DNA from: Gluconobacter kondonii | GTDB taxonomy: Bacteria > Pseudomonadota > Alphaproteobacteria > Acetobacterales > Acetobacteraceae | Direction: 5' to 3' | NCBI RefSeq assembly: GCF_002723995.1 | Contig: NZ_BEWP01000005.1 | Span: forward strand, 62,001 to 126,000 | Length of the DNA stretch: 64,000 bases | Shown here: piece after piece, positions 25,965 to 34,309 of the stretch | Position numbering within the stretch: position 1 is the first letter of the stretch | How the letters are laid out: each line of letters begins with the position of its first letter | Made by a program: the position numbers and the translations under genes | Notes under the pieces: model-generated | The model's database searches: none | The model's input: the letters and a program-made list of their open reading frames with translations, nothing else | What the model was told of the DNA's origin: nothing

Positions 25965-28094
25965 ATGCCGTCCGACCAGTTCCCGTCCCCTGCCGATCCC
26001 AGCTCCGAAACAGAGCATGCGCTCGCTCCACTTTTTGCGCCGCTGACGAGCCTGCCCGGAATTGGGCCAAGGCATGCCAGCCTGCTGGAAAAGATCGCGG
26101 GCGGCCGAAAGGTGCTGGACCTGCTTTTCACCCTGCCCGAACGGGTGGTTGACCGACGCATTCTGCGCACAGTTGCGGACGGACACAATCTCGCCCCCGG
26201 CGAAATCCTGACGGCGCATGTCCGTGTCGTTGCCCTGCGCAAAGCCGGACGTCCGGGACAGCCCTCCATTATCCGTACCGAAGACGATACCGGAGCACTA
26301 GATCTGGTCTTCTTCCAGACGCGGAACATGCCCAGCCTGACCGTGGGCGCCGAACTACTGGTGTCTGGCAAAACCGGCAGCTTTCAGGGCGAGCTGACGA
26401 TGCCGCAGCCCGATCATGTCGTGAACTGGGCCAAACGCGACAGCTTCCCCTCGCTCGAACCCGTCTGGCCGCTGACCGCCGGGCTTTTCCCCTATACGGT
26501 CCGCAAGGCGATGCGCGCTGCGCTGGGTCTCCTGCCCGACCTGCCGGAATGGCTGGACCCGGCCCTCGTTACCCAGCGGAAATGGCCGTCCTTCACGCAG
26601 GCTCTGCGTTTGATGCAATCGCCGGAGATCATCCCGCCGGACGTTGCGTGGGAGCCGGTCCGCAACCGTGCGCTGTCCCGCCTTGCCGCCGACGAACTGC
26701 TGGCCGATCAGCTCTGCTTCGGGCTCGCGCGTCTCAAAGCCCGCGAACGACATGGGCGCAGCTTTCGTGGCACCGGCGCGCTTCAGGATGAAATGCTCCG
26801 GCGCTTTGGGCACAAACCCACCCATGCCCAGACGATGGCGATTGCCGAAATCGCCGCCGATCTCTCGGCGTCGACGCCCATGATGCGTCTGCTTCAGGGC
26901 GATGTCGGCGCGGGCAAGACTTTCGTCGCGATGAACGCGATGCTTCAGGTCGTGGAATCCGGCGCTCAGGCTGCACTCATGGCGCCGACCGAAATCCTCG
27001 CCCGCCAGCATTTCGAAACACTCTCCCGCCTCTGCCCGACGGAATGCACCTATCTGAGCGGTACGATCAAAGGCGCAGCCCGGCGCAAGGTACTCGCGGC
27101 CATCGCGGATGGCACGGCAAGGATCGTCGTCGGGACGCACGCCCTGTTTCAGGACGGCGTGACCTTCCACGATCTCGGCCTCGCCGTCATTGACGAACAA
27201 CACCGATTCGGCGTCCGTCAGCGCATGAACCTGAGCGCCAAGGGGGACGCGACGGACATTCTTATCATGACTGCAACGCCCATCCCCCGCACGCTCCAGC
27301 TCATGGAATGGGGCGAGATGAGCGTCAGCCGTCTGGACTCAAAACCCCCCGGCCGCCAGCCGATCCGCACGACTCTGCACAGCATGGACTCGCTCGACAG
27401 CGTCCTTGCAGGCATCAGCAGGGCTTTGCGTGATGGCGTGCAGGTTTTCTGGGTCTGCCCGCTCATCGAAAACAGCGAAACACAGGCCGCGGCGGCTGCA
27501 GAGGAGCGCTGGGCTTCGCTGGAGCAACGGTTTGAGGGGCTTGTGGGTCTCGCACACGGCAAACAGGACATTACCGTTCGTCAGGAAGCCCTAGATACGT
27601 TCCGTCTCGGAAAAACGCGGCTTCTTGTCGCCACAACCGTCATCGAAGTCGGCGTGGACATCCCCAATGCGTCCGTCATGGTGATCGAACAGGCCGAACG
27701 CTTCGGCCTTGCCCAGCTTCATCAGCTTCGCGGTCGCGTTGGGCGCGGTTCGAAACAGTCTTTCTGCCTCTTGCTCCATGACCGGACTGCTACGCCCACT
27801 GCTGTAAGGCGTCTGAGCCTTCTACGCGACACCAATGACGGTTTTCTGATCGCTGACGAAGACTACCGGATCAGGGGTGGTGGAGACATTGCGGGAGACC
27901 GCCAGTCCGGTCTTCCCGGTTTCCGTCTGGCACAGGGCGCCCGTCTTGCGCTGCTGCTGACGGCCATGCAGCAGGACAGCGAACGCGAAATCGTCCGCAA
28001 CCCGCAACTCACTGGTGCGCGAGGCCATGCACTCAAAATTCTGCTCGAAATATTCGACCGCAACGACCCCGACAGACTTCTGATTTCCGGTTAG
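25965..28094 (+). CDS. recG: ATP-dependent DNA helicase RecG
   Basis: Branch-migration helicase that remodels stalled forks and Holliday junctions. The 709-residue protein has a wedge domain with OB fold (residues 1-230, SLPGIGPRHASLLEKI), Walker A QGDVGAGKTFVAM, IDEQHRFGV (motif II), TATPIPRTL (motif III) and VEVGVDIPNASVM with QLHQLRGRVGRG (motifs V-VI). The frame stays open about 290 codons upstream, but that stretch is antisense to mfd; the ATG at 25965 matches the family N-terminus. The -35 box of the next gene overlaps its stop codon. Confidence 0.97.
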   Translation: MPSDQFPSPADPSSETEHALAPLFAPLTSLPGIGPRHASLLEKIAGGRKVLDLLFTLPERVVDRRILRTVADGHNLAPGEILTAHVRVVALRKAGRPGQPSIIRTEDDTGALDLVFFQTRNMPSLTVGAELLVSGKTGSFQGELTMPQPDHVVNWAKRDSFPSLEPVWPLTAGLFPYTVRKAMRAALGLLPDLPEWLDPALVTQRKWPSFTQALRLMQSPEIIPPDVAWEPVRNRALSRLAADELLADQLCFGLARLKARERHGRSFRGTGALQDEMLRRFGHKPTHAQTMAIAEIAADLSASTPMMRLLQGDVGAGKTFVAMNAMLQVVESGAQAALMAPTEILARQHFETLSRLCPTECTYLSGTIKGAARRKVLAAIADGTARIVVGTHALFQDGVTFHDLGLAVIDEQHRFGVRQRMNLSAKGDATDILIMTATPIPRTLQLMEWGEMSVSRLDSKPPGRQPIRTTLHSMDSLDSVLAGISRALRDGVQVFWVCPLIENSETQAAAAAEERWASLEQRFEGLVGLAHGKQDITVRQEALDTFRLGKTRLLVATTVIEVGVDIPNASVMVIEQAERFGLAQLHQLRGRVGRGSKQSFCLLLHDRTATPTAVRRLSLLRDTNDGFLIADEDYRIRGGGDIAGDRQSGLPGFRLAQGARLALLLTAMQQDSEREIVRNPQLTGARGHALKILLEIFDRNDPDRLLISG

Positions 28095-28119
28095 ACAGAA
28101 AAATTCGTGCCGATATAAT
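28092..28119 (+). promoter_or_regulatory. Sigma-70-type promoter for the GGDEF-EAL gene
   Basis: TAGACA (28092-28097, five of six matches to TTGACA), a 16-base spacer, and a perfect TATAAT at 28114-28119. The -35 box contains the recG stop codon. Expected start site is about 28126, some 45 bases before the ATG at 28170. Confidence 0.75.
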
Positions 28120-28169
28120 ACTGTGAATTTATCAGTAATGCGTTCAACCGAATTTCATGGAGTCCACGA

Positions 28170-29873
28170 ATGGGGAGCAGTCCTGCCAGAGACGCTCAGG
28201 AGAAGACAAAGCACGAATACTCTGGCGCCTCTTCAGAACGTCGATCCCTGCTCTTTCGCCTGCTTCTGCCCGCAACGGGCGGCTCAGCAGTCGCATTGCT
28301 CGACATTTCTGCAAATGGGACACCAGTCGTTCTCCAGTCCGCAGGAAGCCTCCCTGTCGCTCTGCACAAGGTGGACGCAGGCAATATCATCCTTGACGCA
28401 GAACGCAGATGGGACGGCAAAACCGTTTTTGCGTGCCCGTTTTTTAAAGACTGGTCGCTTATCGGAATACCCATTGCGAATCAGGCACATGACAATGGCC
28501 CCAAACAGTTTCTCATAGCCCTCCGTCTGGAAGGCAATAATTTTTCATCTGCAGCTGAAAGCGCCCTGCAAGGCGTTGCCAGCCAGTTTTCCAGTGAAGC
28601 TCTGGAACAGGCAGGAAGATCGTCCCTTCCCGACCGCGAAGAAAGCCTTCTGATTCTGAACCAGTTTATCGAAAAAACTGGAAAACTTTCCCGTCGTGCG
28701 GTTTTCAGCCTCATCCACCTTAATCTCGATCATCTCTCATTGATCAACGAGCGTTACGGGTGGGACACGGCTGACCTTATTCTTGCGGAAATGATCCGCC
28801 GCTTGAAGTCCGTCCTGCCGGACGGCGCTTTCCTGAGTTCGATCGGGGGCGGCCACTTCATGGTTCTTACCCCACCAGGGACAACGGCTGTTACCACCCG
28901 CTCTCTGGTCCATGCGATTCTGCAGATTTCCAGTACACCCGTCTCTCTGGAAATGGGGGCAGTTGCCTTCTCAATCTCTGCAGGCTGGAGCGTCTATCCG
29001 CAGGATGCCGAAGATGCAAACCAGCTCATTCTCGCCGCACGCGCTGCTCTGACTGAAGCCAACCGCACCGGGGGCGGGCATGAGCGGCGCGCGAATGCAG
29101 AACTCACCAATACCTACGCCATCTCATCCAATCTCGAGCAGGATCTTCTCAAAGCCGTCGAGGACGGTGCGCTTTTCCTCAAATGGATGCCTATCGTTGA
29201 TACGGAATCCCAAAAAATCGTTGGTCATGAAGCGTTATTGCGCTGGATCCGCCCCGGACATGGCGAAGTCGCCCCGAACCTGTTCATCCGCTATGCGGAA
29301 GAAGCCGGCATCATCGAAGCACTCGATAGCTGGAGTCTGCGCAATGCCTGTCTGGCTGCTCTGCGCTGGCCTACGCCATTGCGGGTTTGTGTGAATGTTT
29401 CACCCGTCTGGCTAGTCAACGAACGGCTCGCTCTTCTTGTCGATACTGTTCTGACAGAGACAGGTCTTCCTCCTGGCCGACTACAGATCGAACTTTCTGA
29501 ATGCCGGCCATTCGGGCCGTCCGATATCGCTTTTCGTGAACTTTCCCGAGTTCGCGCGCTCGGCGTGCGCCTTGCCATAGATGATTTTGGAGCTGGATAT
29601 TCTTCCCTAGAGCGCCTGCGGATTTATCCATTGGATCAGATCAAGCTCGATCGCGGCTTTGTCCAGTATCTGGGTGAAGACATGCGCGCTGACGAAGTGA
29701 TGTACGCTATCCTGTCTCTGGCACGATCATTGAACATCACCTGTTGCGCAAAGGGCGTGGAAACCGAACACCAGATGGCCCTGCTGGATGCCAATGGTTG
29801 TGAGGAAGTCCAGGGCTATCTTCTGGGTGCACCAATCCGCGATAGCCACGTTCCACACCCTGCCATGACATAA
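28170..29873 (+). CDS. Degenerate GGDEF-EAL protein
   Basis: A 567-residue cytoplasmic protein with three parts: an N-terminal region of about 150 residues with no clear family, a GGDEF domain at about 160-305 and an EAL domain at about 315-560. The GGDEF active site reads GGGHF (226-230), so cyclase activity is not expected. The EAL domain keeps E354 (EAL), N409 (NVSP), E441 (IELSE), D471-D472 (DDFGAGYSS), K492 (IKLDR) and Q548, but the catalytic glutamate of the AEGVE motif is K528 (AKGVE). It may therefore bind cyclic di-GMP without turning it over, or act through protein contacts. GGAG nine bases before the ATG, its own promoter and a strong terminator make it monocistronic. Confidence 0.93.
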   Translation: MGSSPARDAQEKTKHEYSGASSERRSLLFRLLLPATGGSAVALLDISANGTPVVLQSAGSLPVALHKVDAGNIILDAERRWDGKTVFACPFFKDWSLIGIPIANQAHDNGPKQFLIALRLEGNNFSSAAESALQGVASQFSSEALEQAGRSSLPDREESLLILNQFIEKTGKLSRRAVFSLIHLNLDHLSLINERYGWDTADLILAEMIRRLKSVLPDGAFLSSIGGGHFMVLTPPGTTAVTTRSLVHAILQISSTPVSLEMGAVAFSISAGWSVYPQDAEDANQLILAARAALTEANRTGGGHERRANAELTNTYAISSNLEQDLLKAVEDGALFLKWMPIVDTESQKIVGHEALLRWIRPGHGEVAPNLFIRYAEEAGIIEALDSWSLRNACLAALRWPTPLRVCVNVSPVWLVNERLALLVDTVLTETGLPPGRLQIELSECRPFGPSDIAFRELSRVRALGVRLAIDDFGAGYSSLERLRIYPLDQIKLDRGFVQYLGEDMRADEVMYAILSLARSLNITCCAKGVETEHQMALLDANGCEEVQGYLLGAPIRDSHVPHPAMT

Positions 29874-29908
29874 AAAAAGCCGCCTTCTCTCTGGAAGGCG
29901 GCCTTTTT
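29872..29908. terminator. Bidirectional intrinsic terminator
   Basis: Stem GCCGCCTTC / GAAGGCGGC flanked by seven A on one side and five T on the other, so it has a T-tract on both strands. It ends the GGDEF-EAL gene on the plus strand and the LpxR-like gene on the minus strand. Confidence 0.92.
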
Positions 29909-29928
29909 GGATCGTGTGTCGCAGCAGC

Positions 29929-30930
29929 TTAGAATTTCACAGAAAGTTTGAGCGATCCATAGTTGAACAAACCTGCTTTTTGAGTTTGGAACTGCGCTGT
30001 CTGCCAATTCTGGCTGTAAGACAGGCGCACACCGTGCCACATCACTGCAATACCGGCATGAACCTCGCCCACATCCCAGATCTTGTTCACATGCGGCGCA
30101 TTGGGACGAACCGTACTGCCCTGAAGGGTCACGTCATATCCCACGGCCTGACCTTCCACGCCACCGTAGAAATACCAGGCAAAAGGTCGAGTCGCACGGA
30201 ACGCATCCGTTCCATCCAGTCCCGGTCCAATTGTCGCATTGCCGAAATCGCTGTCGAGCCCCTGACCGATACGGAACGTGGTCGCCACATCGGCATAGGT
30301 CCGGTAATCACCCGCAGCGCCCGAGATCGCGGGCAGCACGTCTGCATGAATACCATAGACATCCAGAACCGGCAGACGCCAGATCCGCCCGGCCTGAACC
30401 TGAAAGATCGGCTGATTCGCAAGCTGATGTCCCCAGCCCGTGCTCGGGGTGTCGCTGATGGCCTTGTGAAACCCGTTCTGGACCTGACGCCCGAGTCCTG
30501 CCGGGCCGAGCATACCAAACTGAATTCCCATAACAGTCCGGGAAAGATCAGTGTCGTTGATGAGATTGACCGTTCCCAGCAGCAGGCCCGCATAAGGACG
30601 GTCACCCTGCGGCGGGTTGTCAGCCTGCGTATCGCGCGGCGTATCAATGATCTGCTGTAAACCGATGCTGATGCGCTGAACGCCCTCTCCCATCAGGATA
30701 CGGTTCAGCTTTGCAATCGGGCGCGGCAGATTATCGGTTCCGGACGTCCAGTTGATGCGCAGACCAGACGTATAGTACTGATCCGACGTGCCTTTCAGAG
30801 TAGAAATCGCATCATTCTCACCCTGAACGGTCCAGGTTCCATAAGGATCCTGCAACGGCGTTGCCATAGCGGATGACGACAACGCCAACACGGCAGTGGC
30901 TCCAATAGAAAAAGTCAGTCTGCTTCGCAT
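29929..30930 (-). CDS. lpxR: LpxR-family lipid A deacylase (outer-membrane barrel)
   Basis: A 333-residue predicted outer-membrane beta-barrel of the LpxR (DUF2219) family. In Salmonella LpxR removes the 3'-acyloxyacyl group of lipid A. Motifs: GENDAISTLKGTSDQYYTSGLRI near the mature N-terminus (the family Asn-Asp and the D-x-YYTSG block), GDRPYAGLLLG, and GWGHQLANQP with a conserved histidine. It has a signal peptide (residues 1-24, cleavage at AMA) and ends in a typical barrel C-terminus with terminal Phe (LKLSVKF). The start at 30930 is chosen over the open frame to 31026 because of the signal peptide and GAGGTG ribosome site. Confidence 0.88.
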   Translation of the reverse strand: MRSRLTFSIGATAVLALSSSAMATPLQDPYGTWTVQGENDAISTLKGTSDQYYTSGLRINWTSGTDNLPRPIAKLNRILMGEGVQRISIGLQQIIDTPRDTQADNPPQGDRPYAGLLLGTVNLINDTDLSRTVMGIQFGMLGPAGLGRQVQNGFHKAISDTPSTGWGHQLANQPIFQVQAGRIWRLPVLDVYGIHADVLPAISGAAGDYRTYADVATTFRIGQGLDSDFGNATIGPGLDGTDAFRATRPFAWYFYGGVEGQAVGYDVTLQGSTVRPNAPHVNKIWDVGEVHAGIAVMWHGVRLSYSQNWQTAQFQTQKAGLFNYGSLKLSVKF

Positions 30931-31207
30931 GGGCACCTCTGTTACGCGCGGGATCCGGGACCACCAAGTACTGGAGAACGTGTGTATGTCATTTCCAAGA
31001 CCGAAATCAAAGTGTCGGCAGGACACATCACAATCTTAAAATTCGCGCGAGTTCTGTTTCAGCCTGATATTCCCTGTGGCAGAGAAGGAAAAAACCGTGC
31101 TACAGCTTATTTCAGGAGAAAAGCAGCATCGTTTTTTTCCAAATTTTTGAAATTACGTCACGACAGGGTCCGCCCTATCATGGCACCCCAGTCTCGGGAT
31201 TAGACCG
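30931..31207 (+). promoter_or_regulatory. Divergent lpxR / cold-shock leader region
   Basis: A 277-base gap, A/T-richer than its flanks, with homopolymer runs (TTTTTTTCC, AAATTTTTGAAATT). It must hold the promoters of lpxR and of the double cold-shock gene. A long 5' untranslated region is common for cold-shock genes and would fit here. I see no clear -35/-10 pair. A 73-codon frame inside has no coding signs. Confidence 0.4.
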
Positions 31208-31903
31208 TTGAGAAACAACAGAACCGACCGCAGCAGCTTCAACTCACCTCGCCGCGGCGGGTTTGACGACACATACTCGTCCCAGCCGTCCTATGGCGAC
31301 CGTGGAGGCTTTGGTGGTGGAAATGGTGGCGGCGGCTACGGCGCACCTCGTCGCAGCAACAGCTTCGTCGCAGCTTCCGGCCCGGAAATCAGCTCCCGCG
31401 TGAAGTGGTTCAACACCGAAAAGGGTTTCGGTTTCGTTGAACTCTCCGATGGCTCGGGCGACATCTTCCTGCACGCCAACGCTCTCACCAATGCTGGTGT
31501 CAGCGCCGTGAACCCGGGCGCGACCGTCGTGGTCCGCATCGGTCAGGGCCCGAAGGGTCGTCAGGTCGCTGAAGTTCTCTCCGTTGACGAGAGCACGGCA
31601 GAAGCACCGCGTCCGCGCGCTGCTTTCGGCGATCAGCCCCGCTTCGGTGGCGCATCTGCTCGTCCGGGCCGTCCGGCTCCCGACCTGTCCCGCGCTGAAG
31701 ACATGCGTGGCACGGTCAAGTGGTACAACGCCACGAAGGGCTTCGGCTTCATCACGCCGGAATCCGGTGGCAAGGACATTTTCGTCCATGCTTCCGCTCT
31801 CGAGCGCTCCGGCCTGCCGACGCTTGACGAAGGCCAGACGATCAACGTCAAGGTTGTTCAGGGCCAGAAGGGTCCGGAAGCGGCTGAAATCAGCGCTGAC
31901 TGA
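31208..31903 (+). CDS. Cold-shock protein with two CSD domains and a Gly-rich N-terminus
   Basis: A 231-residue protein with two cold-shock domains, at about 62-127 and 165-230. Each carries both RNA-binding motifs: KGFGFVEL with DIFLHA, and KGFGFITP with DIFVHA. The first 60 residues are disordered and rich in Gly, Arg, Ser and Tyr (SPRRGGFDDTYSSQPSYGDR, GGGNGGGG), reminiscent of RG-rich RNA-binding tails. The linker (about 128-163) is Arg/Pro/Ala-rich. Double-CSD proteins occur in alphaproteobacteria. Translation appears to start at TTG 31208, since no in-frame ATG precedes the first domain. A strong terminator follows. Confidence 0.92.
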   Translation: MRNNRTDRSSFNSPRRGGFDDTYSSQPSYGDRGGFGGGNGGGGYGAPRRSNSFVAASGPEISSRVKWFNTEKGFGFVELSDGSGDIFLHANALTNAGVSAVNPGATVVVRIGQGPKGRQVAEVLSVDESTAEAPRPRAAFGDQPRFGGASARPGRPAPDLSRAEDMRGTVKWYNATKGFGFITPESGGKDIFVHASALERSGLPTLDEGQTINVKVVQGQKGPEAAEISAD

Positions 31904-31925
31904 ATGACCCGGACTTCGGTCTGAG

Positions 31926-31968
31926 TAAAAAAAACCGCTGCCAGCTTCTGCTGCAGCGGTTTTTTTTG
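31926..31968 (+). terminator. Terminator of the cold-shock gene
   Basis: CCGCTGC-AGC / GCT-GCAGCGG stem with one bulge, then eight T; an A-tract precedes it, so it may also work on the other strand. Confidence 0.92.
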
Positions 31969-32000
31969 TGCCCAGAATTACGAGCGCTGTCTCAGGCCAT

Positions 32001-32025
32001 AAAAAAAGCCGGATCTGATCCGGCC
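32001..32025 (-). terminator. Terminator of smpB
   Basis: GCCGGAT / ATCCGGC stem followed on the minus strand by seven T, 13 bases after the smpB stop. Confidence 0.9.
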
Positions 32026-32037
32026 TTTTCGAGGTTC

Positions 32038-32535
32038 TTACCCGTAATCCTTACCACTACTGCGGACCAGCCTAGCTTTATCCCGCTTCCAGTCCCGCTC
32101 GGCAATGGCGTGCCGTTTGTCTTCCTTGCGACGTCCCTGACCCAGACCAAGGGTCACTTTCGCCATTCCACGATCATTAAAGTGAATATCTAACGGGACA
32201 AGACTGGCACCCGCACGACTAACCGAATCCAGAAAATGCACGATCTGTTTGCGGTGCATCAGGAGTTTGCGTGGTGCTCGCGGCTCGAAACGCGAGAGCA
32301 CACCGCCCTGATATTCAGGAATATAGGAATTGAAGAGCCAGATCTCGCCGTCACGCTCAGCCGCATAAGCCTCCGTGATCGTCGCGCGTCCAAGACGAAG
32401 GCTTTTAACTTCCGGCCCCTTTAAAACAATCCCGGCTTCGGTCGTCTCCAGAATCGTATAGTCAAATCGACCTTTGCGATTCTGTGCGGCAATGCCGTGA
32501 GAAATCATGCCGCTCTTGGTTTTCTTTCCCGCCAT
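32038..32535 (-). CDS. smpB: SsrA-binding protein SmpB
   Basis: Partner of tmRNA in ribosome rescue. The 165-residue protein has the N-terminal IAAQNRKGRFDYTI, GPEVKSLRLGRATI, the RPRKLLMHR-like segment APRKLLMHRKQI, and a basic C-terminal tail (RRKEDKRHAIAERDWKRDKAR) that occupies the mRNA channel. It is eight bases downstream of dapA and ends the kdsB-pheA-dapA-smpB run with a terminator. tmRNA itself is not in the window. Confidence 0.98.
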   Translation of the reverse strand: MAGKKTKSGMISHGIAAQNRKGRFDYTILETTEAGIVLKGPEVKSLRLGRATITEAYAAERDGEIWLFNSYIPEYQGGVLSRFEPRAPRKLLMHRKQIVHFLDSVSRAGASLVPLDIHFNDRGMAKVTLGLGQGRRKEDKRHAIAERDWKRDKARLVRSSGKDYG

Positions 32536-32543
32536 ACCTGCGC

Positions 32544-33455
32544 TCAGTCCAAAAGTTCGAGAGCGCGCAAGGCTTCATCAATAGCCAGACGAGTCGCTTC
32601 CTGAGGCTCGACCAGCGGCAAGCGCAGGGTTGCACCGCACAGACCAAGCCGTGACATCGCGTACTTGACCGGCCCAGGATTGCTTTCCATGAACATCGCG
32701 TCATGGAGCGGGGTCAGATGGTCCTGAATGGCGATCGCATCTTCGATCCGCCCTTCCTGCCAAGCCAAGTGCATGTCCGCGCACAGATGCGGCACGACAT
32801 TCGACGTCACGCCGATACATCCGTCGCCCCCCGCAGCGAGGAACGATAGAACGGTATTGTCGTCACCAGAAAGCTGGTTGAAGGGCTTGTCCACCGCCCG
32901 GCGCACAGCAATCGGTCGGGCCATATTGGCCGTGGCGTCCTTTGTTCCAACGATATTGGGATGTTCTCCCAGACGCGCCATGGTCGCCACCGAAATGTCG
33001 ACAACCGATCGACCAGGAATGCAATACAGGAAAATCGGCAGGGGCGTTGCATCCGCAATCGTCATGAAGTGGCGATACAGCCCTTCCTGCGACGGCTTGT
33101 TATAATACGGCACCACGACCAGCAGACTGTCCGCGCCGACGGAATGAGCATGTTTCGCCATCAGGACGGCTTCAGACGTGCTGTTGGAGCCAGCGCCCGC
33201 CATGACGCGGACCCGACCATTCGCCGTCTCGACACAGTGCGCGACAACACGGCTATGTTCTTCGTGCGAAAGTGTGGGGCTTTCACCCGTCGTTCCGGCG
33301 GGGATCAGTGCCGTTGTACCAGCGTCGATCTGACGCTCGATCAGCTTGGCCGAGACGTCGAAATCAATCCGCCCGTCCGTATGCATCGGGGTCACCAGAG
33401 CCGTCAGCGATCCCTGATACATGCTCGTGTCAGCCATTGTTCCGTCTTCTGTCAT
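32544..33455 (-). CDS. dapA: 4-hydroxy-tetrahydrodipicolinate synthase
   Basis: Condenses pyruvate with aspartate semialdehyde in lysine and diaminopimelate synthesis. The TIM barrel shows LVTPMHTDGRIDF, GTTGESPTLSHEEH, YYNKPSQEGLYRHF, YCIPGRSV and the Schiff-base lysine in GTKDAT. Several starts are possible: GTG 33476 overlapping the pheA stop, ATG 33455 with AGGAA just upstream (chosen), or ATG 33437/33422, the last matching the usual family start. Confidence 0.96.
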   Translation of the reverse strand: MTEDGTMADTSMYQGSLTALVTPMHTDGRIDFDVSAKLIERQIDAGTTALIPAGTTGESPTLSHEEHSRVVAHCVETANGRVRVMAGAGSNSTSEAVLMAKHAHSVGADSLLVVVPYYNKPSQEGLYRHFMTIADATPLPIFLYCIPGRSVVDISVATMARLGEHPNIVGTKDATANMARPIAVRRAVDKPFNQLSGDDNTVLSFLAAGGDGCIGVTSNVVPHLCADMHLAWQEGRIEDAIAIQDHLTPLHDAMFMESNPGPVKYAMSRLGLCGATLRLPLVEPQEATRLAIDEALRALELLD

Positions 33456-33472
33456 GGGTTCCTGTCCTGCCG

Positions 33473-34309
33473 TCACGCGGCGTGCCGTGAGAGGCTGCTT
33501 GGGTAAACACCCAGAATTCTGAGATCATCACTGACCTGCTCCAGTTCTGCGAGCGCACTGGCCAGTGCCGCCTGCTCGGGATGCCCCTCGACATCCATCA
33601 GGAACTGCGTGGCCGTGAACGAGCCGTCCAGCATGTAACTTTCGATCCGCGTCATGTTGATACCATGCCGGGAGAATCCACCCAACGCCGCATAGAGCGC
33701 CCCCGGACAGTTTCCGACCCGCATCAGGAGCGTCGTCAGAACATCTGTGCGTTCGGGTGAAGGAATGCAAGGCTTGCGGGAGACACGATAAAAGCGCGTC
33801 GTGTTGTGAGGGGCATCTTCCACATTGCTCCGCAGCACCGTCAGTCCGTTAAGATCTGCTGCGAGAGAAGAAGCAATGGCCGCGTCTTCTTTCCGTCCCC
33901 ACTGAGCGACCATTTCAGCCGCGCCCGCCGTGTCGAACTGCACCACTGGCTCTACGCCAAGCTCGCTGACCAACTTGCGAACCTGCCCCAGAGCGACTGG
34001 ATGCGTGTGAATGCGCCGGATATCTTCGATCGTCGCTCCCGGCACACCGAGAAGGCAATGCTCCACGCGCTGGAAATATTCCCCGACAATATGAAGCCCG
34101 GCGTCAGGCAGCAGCGAATGAATGTCCGGCACGCGCCCGGCGAGCGTGTTTTCGCAGGCCAATAGCGCCTCATCAGCACGGCCATCATGCACGGCGTCAA
34201 TCGCGTCGGCGAAGGTCGGACAGGGCAGCGTTGTCCAGCCCGGGCGCGCCTGACGGCAGGCCAGATCGGAATAGGCGCCCGGACGGCCCTGAAATGCAAT
34301 GACCGGCAT
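33473..34309 (-). CDS. pheA: Prephenate dehydratase
   Basis: Converts prephenate to phenylpyruvate for phenylalanine synthesis; 278 residues without a chorismate mutase domain. Motifs: AFQGRPGAYSD, ENTLAGRVPDIHSLL, and the catalytic NTTRFYRV. A C-terminal ACT domain starts near residue 190 (LMRVGNCPGALYAAL). The usual ESRP regulatory motif reads ESYM, a variant I believe is common in alphaproteobacterial enzymes. It overlaps kdsB by one base. Confidence 0.96.
   Translation of the reverse strand: MPVIAFQGRPGAYSDLACRQARPGWTTLPCPTFADAIDAVHDGRADEALLACENTLAGRVPDIHSLLPDAGLHIVGEYFQRVEHCLLGVPGATIEDIRRIHTHPVALGQVRKLVSELGVEPVVQFDTAGAAEMVAQWGRKEDAAIASSLAADLNGLTVLRSNVEDAPHNTTRFYRVSRKPCIPSPERTDVLTTLLMRVGNCPGALYAALGGFSRHGINMTRIESYMLDGSFTATQFLMDVEGHPEQAALASALAELEQVSDDLRILGVYPSSLSRHAA

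Noticed and set aside
30982-31203. 73-codon frame before the cold-shock gene
   Set aside because: No ribosome site or family features; it lies in the presumed promoter and leader region.
29869-32011. Shared CATAAAAAAAGCCG at two terminators (29869 and 31998)
   Set aside because: Both are simple terminators with A-tracts and G/C stems; the match is short and expected.
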